From NCBI GenBank assembly GCA_903873705.1, contig CAIQPK010000064.1, positions 1 through 64,000 of the forward strand: DNA of 64,000 nt, written 5' to 3'. The stretch comes from an uncultured Acidobacteriota bacterium (GTDB taxonomy: Bacteria; Acidobacteriota; Terriglobia; Terriglobales; Acidobacteriaceae). Each line of letters opens with the position of its first letter. The first letter of the stretch is position 1. This document shows, piece after piece, positions 1-8,210 of the stretch. The notes under the pieces were generated by a model that worked only from the letters and a program-made list of their open reading frames with translations, was not told the origin of the DNA and did no database searches. The position numbers and the translations under genes were made by a program.

Positions 1-137
1 AGGGAACCCCCAAATCCTGTCAAGCCCCCCAGCCTCTGCAAAACCCCCAAAAACCGCACCACCACCACTCAAATCCAATCCAGAAACTTGGCGTACTTAT
101 TCCCCCAACTCCCTAAAATAGAAATAGGAGCTAAACC

Positions 138-467
138 ATGAATCTGGCCCGCATCATCCTCTTCACCAATCAGATGGAAAAGATGAGCACCTTCTACGGT
201 GAAGTCCTCGGCCTGAAACAGGTAACCAAAGAAAAGGGCTGGCAGGAGTTCGCCGCCGGCCCGGCCAACATCGCCCTCCACTCCGGCCCACCCAGCCCCG
301 GACGCAAGGGCCCCAAGATTGTCTTCCACGCCGAAGACGTAGCCGCCCATCGCGAAACCCTCAACGCCCGCGGCGCAAAATTCGGCAAACTAAAAGACGC
401 CGGCAACTTCACCCTCACCGACGCCAAAGACCCGGACGGCAACCCGATCCAGCTCTCCAGCCGCTAG
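138..467 (+). CDS. VOC-superfamily (glyoxalase/bleomycin-resistance fold) protein
   Basis: A 109-residue single-module VOC protein. It opens with NLARIILFTNQMEKMSTFYG, the usual first beta strand and helix of the family, has a central LGLKQV strand, and ends in the typical tail (LTDAKDPDGNPIQLSS). The fold usually binds a divalent metal and acts as lyase, dioxygenase or resistance protein; the substrate cannot be told from the sequence. A single module means it probably works as a homodimer. The start is supported by AGGAGC 6-11 bases upstream of the ATG. It stands alone on the plus strand with no gene within 300 bases downstream. Confidence 0.85.
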   Translation: MNLARIILFTNQMEKMSTFYGEVLGLKQVTKEKGWQEFAAGPANIALHSGPPSPGRKGPKIVFHAEDVAAHRETLNARGAKFGKLKDAGNFTLTDAKDPDGNPIQLSSR

Positions 468-477
468 ATTTCACCAG

Positions 478-568
478 CTCAACCGGAATTCAGCCTCAAC
501 CCAAGTCAGCCTTAACACAAGTCAGCCTCAACGGAAGTCAGCCTCAACCCAATTCAGCCTCAACCCAA
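478..568. repeat. 16-bp tandem repeat, about 5.7 copies
   Basis: Six consecutive, slightly diverged copies of CCTCAACCCAAGTCAG lie directly after the VOC gene. Unit boundaries fall near 494, 510, 526, 542 and 558. Changes are at the CC/GG and GT/TT positions. No open frame or regulatory signal uses it. It is the first part of the 337-base stretch between the VOC gene and the next CDS. Confidence 0.85.
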
Positions 569-574
569 CACACT

Positions 575-662
575 TGTCATTCCGCAGCGAAGCGGAGGAA
601 TCTGCTTCTGTCTTTGCCGTTGCCGTTGCTGTTGCCGTCGCGGTTGCCCTTGCCCTTGCTCG
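575..662. repeat. Intergenic element: short palindromic segment followed by a TTGCCG-like hexamer tract
   Basis: From about 575 the sequence has interrupted inverted symmetry (ATTCCGCAGCG / AAGCGGAGGAAT). It is followed at about 613-661 by degenerate six-base repeats of the form TTGCCG/TTGCTG/TTGCCC. I see no credible gene between 468 and 804; the short frames across it are low-complexity. The element looks like a dispersed acidobacterial intergenic repeat, but a genome-wide count would be needed to show that. Confidence 0.5.
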
Positions 663-804
663 AAGGTATCCCCAACCCACAAGCGGGCCTTGGCCCCTGG
701 GGTAGGCCCTCTCTTGAAGCCTGCGATAAGCAGGTTCGGGCAATCGTTCAACCGCACCAGCCACCCGGGTCTGAGATAGTCTCCCCAGACCTCGCCCAAC
801 AGAA

Positions 805-1392
805 TCAGAGACTTTGCAGATCAGGTCTGGGGGGGGGCACCCCCACCTGAACCAGCGGCTCCAGCTCCTTCACATCGCCCATCTCGAAGACATTCAGCGT
901 CATCGCCACCAGCGTGTAATACCCCAGTATCCCCACCAGCTCCACCACACCCTGCGCGCCGAGCACCTCCGTCGCCCGCGCATACAAGCCATCATCCACC
1001 CCATACCGCAGCATCACCGACCGCGAAAACGCATAAACCAGCGCCTCATCATCCGCCGCAAACTCCGGCTCCCGGCCAACCGCAATCGCCGCAATCACAT
1101 CCTCGCCAAGCCCGGCCTTCAACGCGTCCCGCCTGTGCGCAAACCACTCATACTGCGCCGTCCACGTCCGCGCCACAACCAGTATCGCCAGCTCCGACAG
1201 CCGCCCCGCCAGCGTCGTCTGATACCGCGCAAACTCACCCAGCCGCTGCGCCCGGTCAGCCAACTCCGGAGAGTGCAGCCACGCCTGCATCGGCACCGGA
1301 ACCCGCCCACGAGCCCCGGCAACCGCACCCGCCACCACCCGCAACTGCTCCGCACTCATCTGCGCCGGCGGCAGCTCTTCAAACCGCTTCAT
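805..1392 (-). CDS. Carboxymuconolactone decarboxylase (CMD) family protein
   Basis: A 195-residue protein of the CMD/AhpD-like fold. The signature region reads EWFAHRRDALKAGL (Glu-Trp and His of the family active-site helix), followed by a second helix pair ending in VELVGILGYYTLVAMTLNVF. It has no CxxC pair, so it is not an AhpD-type thiol peroxidase. It is longer than classical PcaC (about 130 residues). Its start, ATG at 1392, overlaps the stop of the upstream hydrolase gene (ATGA), so it is the last gene of a three-gene operon with that hydrolase and a dicarboxylate symporter. The context suggests breakdown of an aromatic-derived or lactone-type acid. The exact substrate is unknown. Confidence 0.8.
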   Translation of the reverse strand: MKRFEELPPAQMSAEQLRVVAGAVAGARGRVPVPMQAWLHSPELADRAQRLGEFARYQTTLAGRLSELAILVVARTWTAQYEWFAHRRDALKAGLGEDVIAAIAVGREPEFAADDEALVYAFSRSVMLRYGVDDGLYARATEVLGAQGVVELVGILGYYTLVAMTLNVFEMGDVKELEPLVQVGVPPPRPDLQSL

Positions 1393-2201
1393 CGCTTCGC
1401 CTCGCACTGGTGCACAAACTCGGTGATGAACGCCGCCAGCTCTTCCGGCGCCTGCGTCCCCGGCACATGCGCTGAATCGATCACCGCAAACCGCGCCCCG
1501 GGAATCCGGTCAGCCACCTTGCGTACCTCAGCCTCCGGCCGCAGACCATCATGCTTCCCGGCCAGCACCAGGCAGGGACACTGCACCCTGCTCCCAAGCT
1601 CCAGCACAGCCGAACCCGCAAACGCGCTCGCGTGAGCAAATGCCATATTGATCAGCCCAAAACCCACCGGGTCCTGGGCCATAAAGTTCCCGCGATAGTT
1701 CTCATAAACCGCCACATCGCGCCGCACCACCGCCGGATAAGACCGCGACAGCGTATCCTCCGCGACCGCCCGCATCCCTTCCGCCGCACACAACGCCGCG
1801 CGATCGGCTATGTACTTCTGCCGCTCCGCACTCACACTCAACGCCGGCGAACACAGCACCACGCCCAGCGTGTTCTCCGGGTGCTTCTCCGCATACCGCA
1901 GCGCGATCCCCGCTCCTGCCGCGCACCCGACCACCACATGCGGCCCAGCCTGCTCCGCATCTGCCAGCACGGCTTCCAGGTCGGTCACATGGTCGTCCAT
2001 CGTAAACGGCGCCCGCACCTTCTCCGAGTCGCCCGCGCCCCGCAGGTCATAACGCAGCGCCCGCAGCCCCATCGGCAACCGCTCCACAAACGGCCGCCAG
2101 CTATGCCGGCTTCCACCCATCTCGTGGATCAGGACGAGGCTCGTTCCCTCTCCTTCCACCACATACTTGACACTCACACCCGCACTATCAGACCACCCCA
2201 T
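1389..2201 (-). CDS. Alpha/beta hydrolase, 3-oxoadipate enol-lactonase-like, with Cys nucleophile
   Basis: A 270-residue alpha/beta-hydrolase with the usual order: oxyanion-hole region IHEMGG, nucleophile elbow, acid loop LAGKHDGLRP, and catalytic His in DSAHVPG. The elbow reads VVGCAAGAG, so the nucleophile position (residue 93) is Cys rather than Ser. A Cys-Asp-His triad is known in dienelactone hydrolases but is unusual in enol-lactonase-like proteins. The ATG at 2201 overlaps the TGA of the upstream symporter gene, and the 3' end overlaps the CMD gene start. With the CMD-family partner it resembles a PcaD/PcaC pair of the beta-ketoadipate pathway, but the ring-opening genes are absent, so the pathway assignment is tentative. 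Confidence 0.8.
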   Translation of the reverse strand: MGWSDSAGVSVKYVVEGEGTSLVLIHEMGGSRHSWRPFVERLPMGLRALRYDLRGAGDSEKVRAPFTMDDHVTDLEAVLADAEQAGPHVVVGCAAGAGIALRYAEKHPENTLGVVLCSPALSVSAERQKYIADRAALCAAEGMRAVAEDTLSRSYPAVVRRDVAVYENYRGNFMAQDPVGFGLINMAFAHASAFAGSAVLELGSRVQCPCLVLAGKHDGLRPEAEVRKVADRIPGARFAVIDSAHVPGTQAPEELAAFITEFVHQCEAKR

Positions 2202-3475
2202 CAATGCCCCCCGGGTGGGCTAAGCCTCACGCCCTCCACCAGCGCCAGGTCCAGCTTCGTCTTATCAAAAGCATTTTCCGACTTCGCAATCGCAATCACC
2301 GCAACAGCGTTGCCAATCACATTGGTCATCGCAATCATCGTTGCCATCAGCCGATCCACTCCGAACAGAAACGTCAGCCCATTCAGTGGCAAAGTCCTTA
2401 CTGACTGCAGCGTCGCCGCCAGCTTCACAAACGCTCCACCTGCAACCGTCGTTCCGCCCTTGGACGTCAGCATCAACACCGCAAACACCGCCATCTGCTG
2501 CGTCAGGTTGAACGGCGTATCCGTAGCCTGCGCAATGAAGATCACGGCCAGCGACATGTAGATCGCGGTCCCATTCAGGTTGAAGCTATAAGCCGCCGGA
2601 AGCACAAACCCGACCACAGCCTCATCGCATCCCGCAGCCTTCAGCTTCTGCACCAGCCGAGGAAACACCACTTCACCCGAGGCCGTTCCCAGCACCAGCA
2701 CCATCTCATCCTTCAGCAGCCGCAGCACACGTAATAGCGACGTCCCCGCGTAAGCGCACACCGGCGCCAGCAACGCAACCATGAACACCACGCAACCGAT
2801 ATAGTACAAACCCACCAGCTTGCCCAGGTACAACAGCGTTCCTGAACCGTTCATCGCCACCGCCGAAGCAATAGCGCCAAACGCCCCAATCGGAGCCAGC
2901 CGCATCACGAAGCTCAGCATCATGAACACCACATCCTGCGCTTCACCCACCAGCTTCAGGATCGCCGACCCCGGCTTCATCGTCAGGCTCAGCGCCACGC
3001 CGGCCAGGATCGAGATCAGCAGCACCTGCAGAATGTCGCCCTTGGCAAACGCATCCACCATCGTCGTCGGAATAATGCTCAGGATGAAGTTCACCGCCGT
3101 GAAGTGCGACGCAGCAGCGGTAGCCGCCGTCTCCGCCGCCGAAGCCGCTGCCGGCTGCACCGCATGAAGACCGACACCGGGCTTGAACCAGTTCCCCAGC
3201 AAACACCCGAACGCAATACCCAGCGTCGTCACCACCTCGAAGTAGATCAGTGCCTTGGTCCCCAGCCGCCCCAGCTTGCGCAGGTCGCTGATCCCCGCCA
3301 TGCCGTGCATGATGGTAAGAAAAATGATCGGCGCGAGAAAGATCCTCAGCAGCGCGATAAACCCGTCGCCCAGTGGACGCATCTTCGCGCCCAGCGCCGG
3401 ATCCAGAACTCCCAGTGCGATGCCGGCCACGATGCCCAGCAGAACCTGCACGTACAGCCGCTTCAGAATAGACAA
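2201..3475 (-). CDS. Dicarboxylate/amino-acid:cation symporter (DAACS family, DctA-like)
   Basis: A 424-residue secondary transporter of the DctA/GltP fold. It has about eight hydrophobic segments and the family substrate/cation region: TASGEVVFPRLV resembles the first re-entrant hairpin, FNLNGTAIYMSLA the NxDG-type helix, and MLTSKGGTTVAGGAFV the second hairpin. It most likely imports a C4-dicarboxylate or an aromatic-ring-derived acid with H+ or Na+. The start is probably TTG at 3475 behind AAGGTGAG; no ATG sits at the N-terminus. It is the first gene of the operon with the hydrolase and CMD genes and is divergent from the IclR regulator, so it is probably controlled by it. Confidence 0.88.
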   Translation of the reverse strand: MSILKRLYVQVLLGIVAGIALGVLDPALGAKMRPLGDGFIALLRIFLAPIIFLTIMHGMAGISDLRKLGRLGTKALIYFEVVTTLGIAFGCLLGNWFKPGVGLHAVQPAAASAAETAATAAASHFTAVNFILSIIPTTMVDAFAKGDILQVLLISILAGVALSLTMKPGSAILKLVGEAQDVVFMMLSFVMRLAPIGAFGAIASAVAMNGSGTLLYLGKLVGLYYIGCVVFMVALLAPVCAYAGTSLLRVLRLLKDEMVLVLGTASGEVVFPRLVQKLKAAGCDEAVVGFVLPAAYSFNLNGTAIYMSLAVIFIAQATDTPFNLTQQMAVFAVLMLTSKGGTTVAGGAFVKLAATLQSVRTLPLNGLTFLFGVDRLMATMIAMTNVIGNAVAVIAIAKSENAFDKTKLDLALVEGVRLSPPGGH

Positions 3476-3549
3476 CGCTCACTCACCTTCGCTTCAGGTT
3501 ACGCGCCGTCGAGATTCCGCGCATCGCGAACCACAATCGTGCTATAAAC

Positions 3550-3561
3550 GCACAAGTGTGC
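3550..3561. promoter_or_regulatory. Candidate IclR operator, GCACA-AG-TGTGC
   Basis: A perfect 5-bp inverted repeat with a 2-bp spacer in the 175-base divergent gap between the symporter and the IclR gene. Position and symmetry suit a local regulator site, but the arms are short and only one copy is visible. Confidence 0.35.
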
Positions 3562-3650
3562 ACCAAGCATAATGGGAAGTTAGTGGTTCCCGTTTTCCCT
3601 TGTCAAGGTAATTCGCCCTCCACAACACTCCCGCCTCGCGCGAGCTAAAC

Positions 3651-4466
3651 ATGAAGAGAAAACCTACGCACTCGCTGGTGCTCGCACCGCCGCCTGACTT
3701 CTCCCGCTTCGCCGGAGACCCGGACTTCGTCCTCTCCCTCGCCCGCGGCCTCAAGGTCATCGAAGCCTTCGAGGGCCGCACCGGTGGGGTCACGCCGTCA
3801 CAGATCGCCACACTCACCGGCTTCTCCCGCGCTGCCGTCCGGCGGCTGCTCGTCACGCTCGAAGGCCTCGGTTACGCCCACACTGACGGTCGCAGCTACA
3901 CCCTCAGCACGGGCGTACTCAAGCTCGGCTTCTCATACCTGTCCTCAACGTCACTCACTTCGCTCGCGCAATCGCTGCTCGAGCGCATGATCGACGACAT
4001 ACACGAATCCATATCGGTCAGTGTGCTCGATGGCGACGAGATCGTCTACGTTGCCCGCGCTTCCACGCAGCGCGTTATGTCCATCGCACTGTCCATCGGC
4101 AGCCGCCTGCCCGCCTACTGCACCTCAATGGGCCGCGTCCTGCTCGGCACACTGCCTGACGAGGAACTCATCGCCTACCTCAACCGCGCCAACCTCAAGG
4201 CCAACACACCCAAGACCCTCACCGACAAGGCCCTCCTCCGCGACATCATCCGCCAGGCCGCAGCAGCCGGCTACTCGCTCACCGATGAAGAGCTCGAGCT
4301 GGGCCTCCGCTCCGTCGCTGTCCCCATCCGCGCCCGCAACGGACAGGTCGTCGCCGCCATGAACGTCGGCGTCCCCGCTGCCCGCATCTCGAACGCTGAC
4401 CTGCTCGAAAAGTTTCTGCCGAAACTCCGCCACTATGCTCAGCAATTAGGCGACGTCCTCAGTTAG
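3651..4466 (+). CDS. IclR-family transcriptional regulator (PcaR/PobR-like)
   Basis: A 271-residue IclR-type regulator. Residues about 25-85 form the winged HTH (SLARGLKVIEAFEG, then GVTPSQIATLTGFSRAAVRRLLVTLEG). Residues about 105-265 form the ligand-binding domain, with the conserved YCTSMGRVLLG and a Ser-Leu-rich C-terminus. IclR proteins of this branch sense aromatic catabolites such as protocatechuate or beta-ketoadipate. It is divergent from the symporter-hydrolase-CMD operon and upstream of a tannase-type esterase, so it probably controls uptake and breakdown of a plant phenolic acid. No strong Shine-Dalgarno sequence precedes the ATG. Confidence 0.9.
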   Translation: MKRKPTHSLVLAPPPDFSRFAGDPDFVLSLARGLKVIEAFEGRTGGVTPSQIATLTGFSRAAVRRLLVTLEGLGYAHTDGRSYTLSTGVLKLGFSYLSSTSLTSLAQSLLERMIDDIHESISVSVLDGDEIVYVARASTQRVMSIALSIGSRLPAYCTSMGRVLLGTLPDEELIAYLNRANLKANTPKTLTDKALLRDIIRQAAAAGYSLTDEELELGLRSVAVPIRARNGQVVAAMNVGVPAARISNADLLEKFLPKLRHYAQQLGDVLS

Positions 4467-4542
4467 CCCACAACACCTTTGACAGCACCAAACCACAGGC
4501 GGTGTAATCGGTGCCACTTATCGACGCACCTCTGAGGACAGC

Positions 4543-6102
4543 ATGACTCGTCACCGCACGCTTGCCGCGACCATCGCACTCACCCTCGCCGCTCCTCTCC
4601 TAAACGCTGCGAGTTTCGGAACGCCCTGCAACCGCCTCACGGCCCTCAGCATCGCCAACGTCACGGTTCAACACGCGGTTGAAGTTCCCGCCGGCAGCTT
4701 CAAGCCCAACTCCCGCGACGCCGCCGTCACCACGCCCGCCTTCTGCCGCGTGGAACTGGAAGCTCACCCCGTCGCCGACTCCAGCATCCGCATTGAAATC
4801 TGGATGCCCGCACCCGAAGCCTGGAACGGCAAGTTCCAGGGCATCGGCAACGGCGGCTACTCCGGCAACATGGCCTACGCTGTCATGGCCACAGCGCTCA
4901 AAGCCGGCTATGCCGTCGCCGCGACCAACACCGGGCACGAAGGCGACGACCTCGCCTTCGGCAAGGGCCACCCGGAGAAGCGCATCGACTGGTCGTACCG
5001 TGCGATCCACGTCACCGCCGAAGTCAGCAAGCTCGTCGTCCGCAACCATCTCGGCCGCCAGCCCGAGCACGCGTACTTCGTCGGCTGCTCCACCGGCGGT
5101 CACCAGGCGCTCTCTGAAGCCGAACGCTACCCGCTCGACTACGACGGCATCGTTGCCGGCGACCCCGCCTACGACACCGTCAACCAGGTCGCTGCCTATC
5201 TCTGGTCGTGGAAGGCCACGCACGACGACGCCGGCGCACCACTCTTCACCTCCGGGCATCTCAAGTTCGTCACGCAATCGGTCATCACCGCCTGCGACGC
5301 CCTCGACGGCGTCAAGGATGGCCTCATCACCGATCCCCGCAAGTGCCACTTCGACGTCTCCACCCTCGCCTGCAAAGCCGGTGCCGACCCCAGCAGCAAT
5401 ACCTGCCTCTCACCGCAACAGATCGCAGGCCTCAAGAAGGTCTACTCCGGTACGTATAACCCCCGCACGCGTCAGCAGATTTTCCCCGGCTGGTCACTCG
5501 GCTCTGAAGGCTTCGGCGCAGCCGCAAGCCAGGGCTGGGGCGCCTACATCGTGGATCCGAAGAAGCCCATGCGCATCGACGTCTTCGGCGACTTCGCCTT
5601 CAATGACCCCAGCTGGGACTGGCATACCTTCGATTTCGACCACGACATGTCGTTCGCGCTTCAGCAGGTGGGAGATATGGAAGCCGACAACCCTGACCTC
5701 TCCGCCTTCCGCGCCCGCGGCGGCAAGCTCGTCATGACCACCGGCTGGTCGGATCCCATCGCCGCCCCGCTCGACATCGTGAAGTACTACGAGGCCGCCG
5801 AAGCCAAGAATGGCGGTCCCACGCGCACGCAGGAGTTCTTCCGCTTCTTCATGGCGCCTGGCATGGGACACTGCGGCGGCGGCCCGGGCCCCAATACCTT
5901 CGATTCCCTAGCCGCCCTTGACGCGTGGGTCACGGCCAAGAAGCCGCCCACCCGCCTCATCGCTTCCCATCTGACCGATGGCAAATCCGACCGCACCCGA
6001 CCGCTCTGTGCCTATCCCGCGGCCGCCGTTTACACCGGCAAAGGCAGCACGGACGAAGCAGAAAACTTCGTCTGCTCCACCCAACCAGCGCAGGCCCGTT
6101 AG
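4543..6102 (+). CDS. Secreted tannase/feruloyl-esterase-family hydrolase
   Basis: A 519-residue protein with a cleavable signal peptide (HRTLAATIALTLAAPLLNAA). The family CS-D-HC pattern is visible: nucleophile motif CSTGG with Cys182-Ser183, acid loop TTGWSDPIAAP, and APGMGHCGGG supplying the catalytic His next to the Cys that pairs with the first Cys. An extra DxDG-like calcium region is seen around ACDALDGVKDG. Enzymes of this family cleave gallate, ferulate or related phenolic esters; tannase and feruloyl esterase cannot be told apart here. GAGGACAGC precedes the ATG. It is downstream of and codirectional with the IclR gene, which suits a phenolic-ester uptake unit. Confidence 0.88.
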   Translation: MTRHRTLAATIALTLAAPLLNAASFGTPCNRLTALSIANVTVQHAVEVPAGSFKPNSRDAAVTTPAFCRVELEAHPVADSSIRIEIWMPAPEAWNGKFQGIGNGGYSGNMAYAVMATALKAGYAVAATNTGHEGDDLAFGKGHPEKRIDWSYRAIHVTAEVSKLVVRNHLGRQPEHAYFVGCSTGGHQALSEAERYPLDYDGIVAGDPAYDTVNQVAAYLWSWKATHDDAGAPLFTSGHLKFVTQSVITACDALDGVKDGLITDPRKCHFDVSTLACKAGADPSSNTCLSPQQIAGLKKVYSGTYNPRTRQQIFPGWSLGSEGFGAAASQGWGAYIVDPKKPMRIDVFGDFAFNDPSWDWHTFDFDHDMSFALQQVGDMEADNPDLSAFRARGGKLVMTTGWSDPIAAPLDIVKYYEAAEAKNGGPTRTQEFFRFFMAPGMGHCGGGPGPNTFDSLAALDAWVTAKKPPTRLIASHLTDGKSDRTRPLCAYPAAAVYTGKGSTDEAENFVCSTQPAQAR

Positions 6103-6130
6103 TACCGGGAAATGCAGCCGTCCTCACCCG

Positions 6131-7087
6131 CTAGAGCAGCGGTGGTGCCGTCAACACCGTCCGCCCCGCATCAGGCTGTATCGGTTCTAGCTTCGGCGCC
6201 TCCGGCCCGGGACCCTTTCGCGTGTCCAACGGCGTCGGATGCGGCTCCACCATCCGTATGTAGGCAGCCGCAGCCGTCAGCTTCACCGCCAGCTTGTCAT
6301 CGTTAAACAACGGTAGAAGCAGCTTCGCCGTCTCCGGCCCTGGCCACTGCGACAGGCCTCTGGCCGCTGCCGCGCGCACGGCCACGTCGTGGTCATCGAG
6401 CGCATCCACCAGCGCAGCATGAACCGTTTCGGTATGCCGCTGAGCAAGCAGGTCCACCGCTGCCGCCCTGTCTGGATCGCCGCCATTCTTCTTGATCAGA
6501 AAAATCGCTTTCACACCAAACCCGAACGGCCCCAGGAAGAAGCCCGCGCCCTGCTGAATGCCGATCTTCGCCAGCGCCGCCGGGCTGTGCATCTCCTTTG
6601 CTGCCTTGTGCTTCTCCTTGGCAATGAAGCCCAGCTTGTCCTTCCGATCGCCGCTCACCACAGCGAGCAGCAGGTCTTCCCCCGAGTCATCGTGGAGCTT
6701 CCACAGCGTCGAAGCCGCGGCATAGGCCACCTGAGGCTGTTCATCATCCAGCGCCGCCTGCAGCTTAGGTATCAATGCCGGGTTCTGCGTCTCCGCTGCC
6801 GCCAACACGGCCGCTGTGCGCACATCCATGTCATGGCCGGTGACGGCTTCGCCAATCAGCTTCGCTGCCCTCGCGTCGCTACCCATCGTTCCCAACGCAG
6901 CCAGCGCCTGGATGCGGTCTTCGCTCGACTTGTCGGGGTTTGCGTACTGAGCCAGTAAAGACCATGCACGGTCCACGCCGACTTCCGGCATCAGCGCCGG
7001 CTGTGTTGGCGCCTGCGCAAAGCTCCCAGTACACGCTTGAAAAAGGATGCCAAGCATCAGAGAGTGCCCAAATCGCGGGTTCAACAT
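6131..7087 (-). CDS. Exported HEAT-repeat protein
   Basis: A 318-residue protein with a signal peptide or lipoprotein-like leader (HSLMLGILFQACTGSFAQA) followed by alpha-helical HEAT/PBS-lyase-type repeats. Examples are IQALAALGTMGSDARAAKLI, VRTAAVLAAAETQNPALIPK, VAYAAASTLWKL and VAVRAAAARGLSQWPG. Such repeats are protein-interaction scaffolds. The C-terminus is Pro-rich. The ATG at 7087 has a strong GAGGAGGAG site. It is convergent with the tannase gene and divergent from the GntR gene. Its role is unknown. Confidence 0.85.
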   Translation of the reverse strand: MLNPRFGHSLMLGILFQACTGSFAQAPTQPALMPEVGVDRAWSLLAQYANPDKSSEDRIQALAALGTMGSDARAAKLIGEAVTGHDMDVRTAAVLAAAETQNPALIPKLQAALDDEQPQVAYAAASTLWKLHDDSGEDLLLAVVSGDRKDKLGFIAKEKHKAAKEMHSPAALAKIGIQQGAGFFLGPFGFGVKAIFLIKKNGGDPDRAAAVDLLAQRHTETVHAALVDALDDHDVAVRAAAARGLSQWPGPETAKLLLPLFNDDKLAVKLTAAAAYIRMVEPHPTPLDTRKGPGPEAPKLEPIQPDAGRTVLTAPPLL

Positions 7088-7373
7088 GAACTCCTCCTCA
7101 AAATCTCCTCATGGCCCGCCAGCGTTGCCCTATTCCCCAACGTAAATCTCCACACGTGGGCAATATCGACTCCACTCCGCCGGTTGCTGCTCGAAAATTT
7201 TGATGCCACAATACCTACTCGCGCAGGGTTCATGACAAATGTTTCATCGGCCTCGGCGCCGGTCGGCCATGCATCTGCCGATTCAATGGACCCGGTATAG
7301 CGTCGGCAAAACAACCGAGGCCATCACCGCTTTTTGCCGCGTCAACACAGCCTGATGTGCCGTATCATCAACC

Positions 7374-8198
7374 GTGTCGAACTCGTATAAAATCGCAAGC
7401 GACAACGCCGTGAGTAGAATGCCCCCAGCTAAACGCCCCGCCTCAAAACAGGATTCACCGATTGTCCCCTCAACGCACTCCCACTCGGCTCCGCCTTTGC
7501 GCGGAGAGGTGGAGCATGGCAGCAGCGTTGAAGTCGCTTTCCAACAGGTTCGTGAACTCATCGTGCAGGGCCGCCTCGCCCCCGGCTCCTGGATCATCGA
7601 AACCGAACTCACCCAGAAGCTCGGCATGAGCCGCACGCCCATCCGCGGCGCACTGCAGTGGCTGCAGCGCGAAGGCTATGTCATCGAGCAGAAGGCCAAG
7701 CTCAAGTCGCGCATGATGGTGGCCCCGCTCACCAACGAAGATGCCCGTGAACTCTACGCCATCGTCGGACGCATCGAAGGCCTCGCCGGCCGCCAGACCG
7801 CAGCGCTACCCAAGGCCGCACGCGAGAAGATCGTCGGCCAGATCACCGCCATCAACGGCGAACTGCATGATATCGCCGAAAGCCGCGAACTCTCCGGCCG
7901 CAGCATCTTCGATCTCGACATGCAGTTCCACCGCGTCATCGTCGAAGCTGGTGCCGGCCCTCGGCTGATCAATCTGCACGACGCCATCAAGCCGCAGACC
8001 GAGCGCTACTGGCGCCTCTACGCGAGCAATATCCTTGACCAGCTGCACGTCGCCGTCAACGAACACAACCGCATCATCTCGGCCATCAAAAAGGGCGATG
8101 TCGAGAACGCGGAAAATTCCCTGATCGCCAACTGCATCAACGGTGCCGACCGCATGCAGCGCGTCATCGCACTGCAAGGCGAACGCGGAACCTGGTAG
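7374..8198 (+). CDS. GntR-family (FadR subfamily) transcriptional regulator
   Basis: A 274-residue regulator with an N-terminal winged HTH at about residues 50-115 (VRELIVQGRLAPGSWIIETE, SRTPIRGALQWLQREGYV) and a C-terminal all-helical FCD ligand domain. The FCD metal-type residues are visible: D in FDLDMQFHR, H in the same helix, H in VNEHNRII. FCD regulators bind small carboxylates or sugar acids. The start may be GTG at 7374 or ATG at 7419; neither has a clear Shine-Dalgarno sequence, and both keep the domains intact. It opens a locus for hydroxyproline and peptide use, in which five GTATAC-N6-GTATAC elements recur, and is the obvious candidate to bind them. Confidence 0.88.
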   Translation: MSNSYKIASDNAVSRMPPAKRPASKQDSPIVPSTHSHSAPPLRGEVEHGSSVEVAFQQVRELIVQGRLAPGSWIIETELTQKLGMSRTPIRGALQWLQREGYVIEQKAKLKSRMMVAPLTNEDARELYAIVGRIEGLAGRQTAALPKAAREKIVGQITAINGELHDIAESRELSGRSIFDLDMQFHRVIVEAGAGPRLINLHDAIKPQTERYWRLYASNILDQLHVAVNEHNRIISAIKKGDVENAENSLIANCINGADRMQRVIALQGERGTW

Positions 8199-8210
8199 TC
8201 AGTTTGGCGC

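Noticed and set aside
478-568. The tandem repeat as a CRISPR array
   Set aside because: Units are 16 bp and directly adjacent with no spacers; no cas genes are in the window.
7297-7385. GTATAG/GTATCA-like sequences before the GntR gene as a sixth operator
   Set aside because: The second half-site does not match, so autoregulation through the GTATAC-N6 element is not supported.
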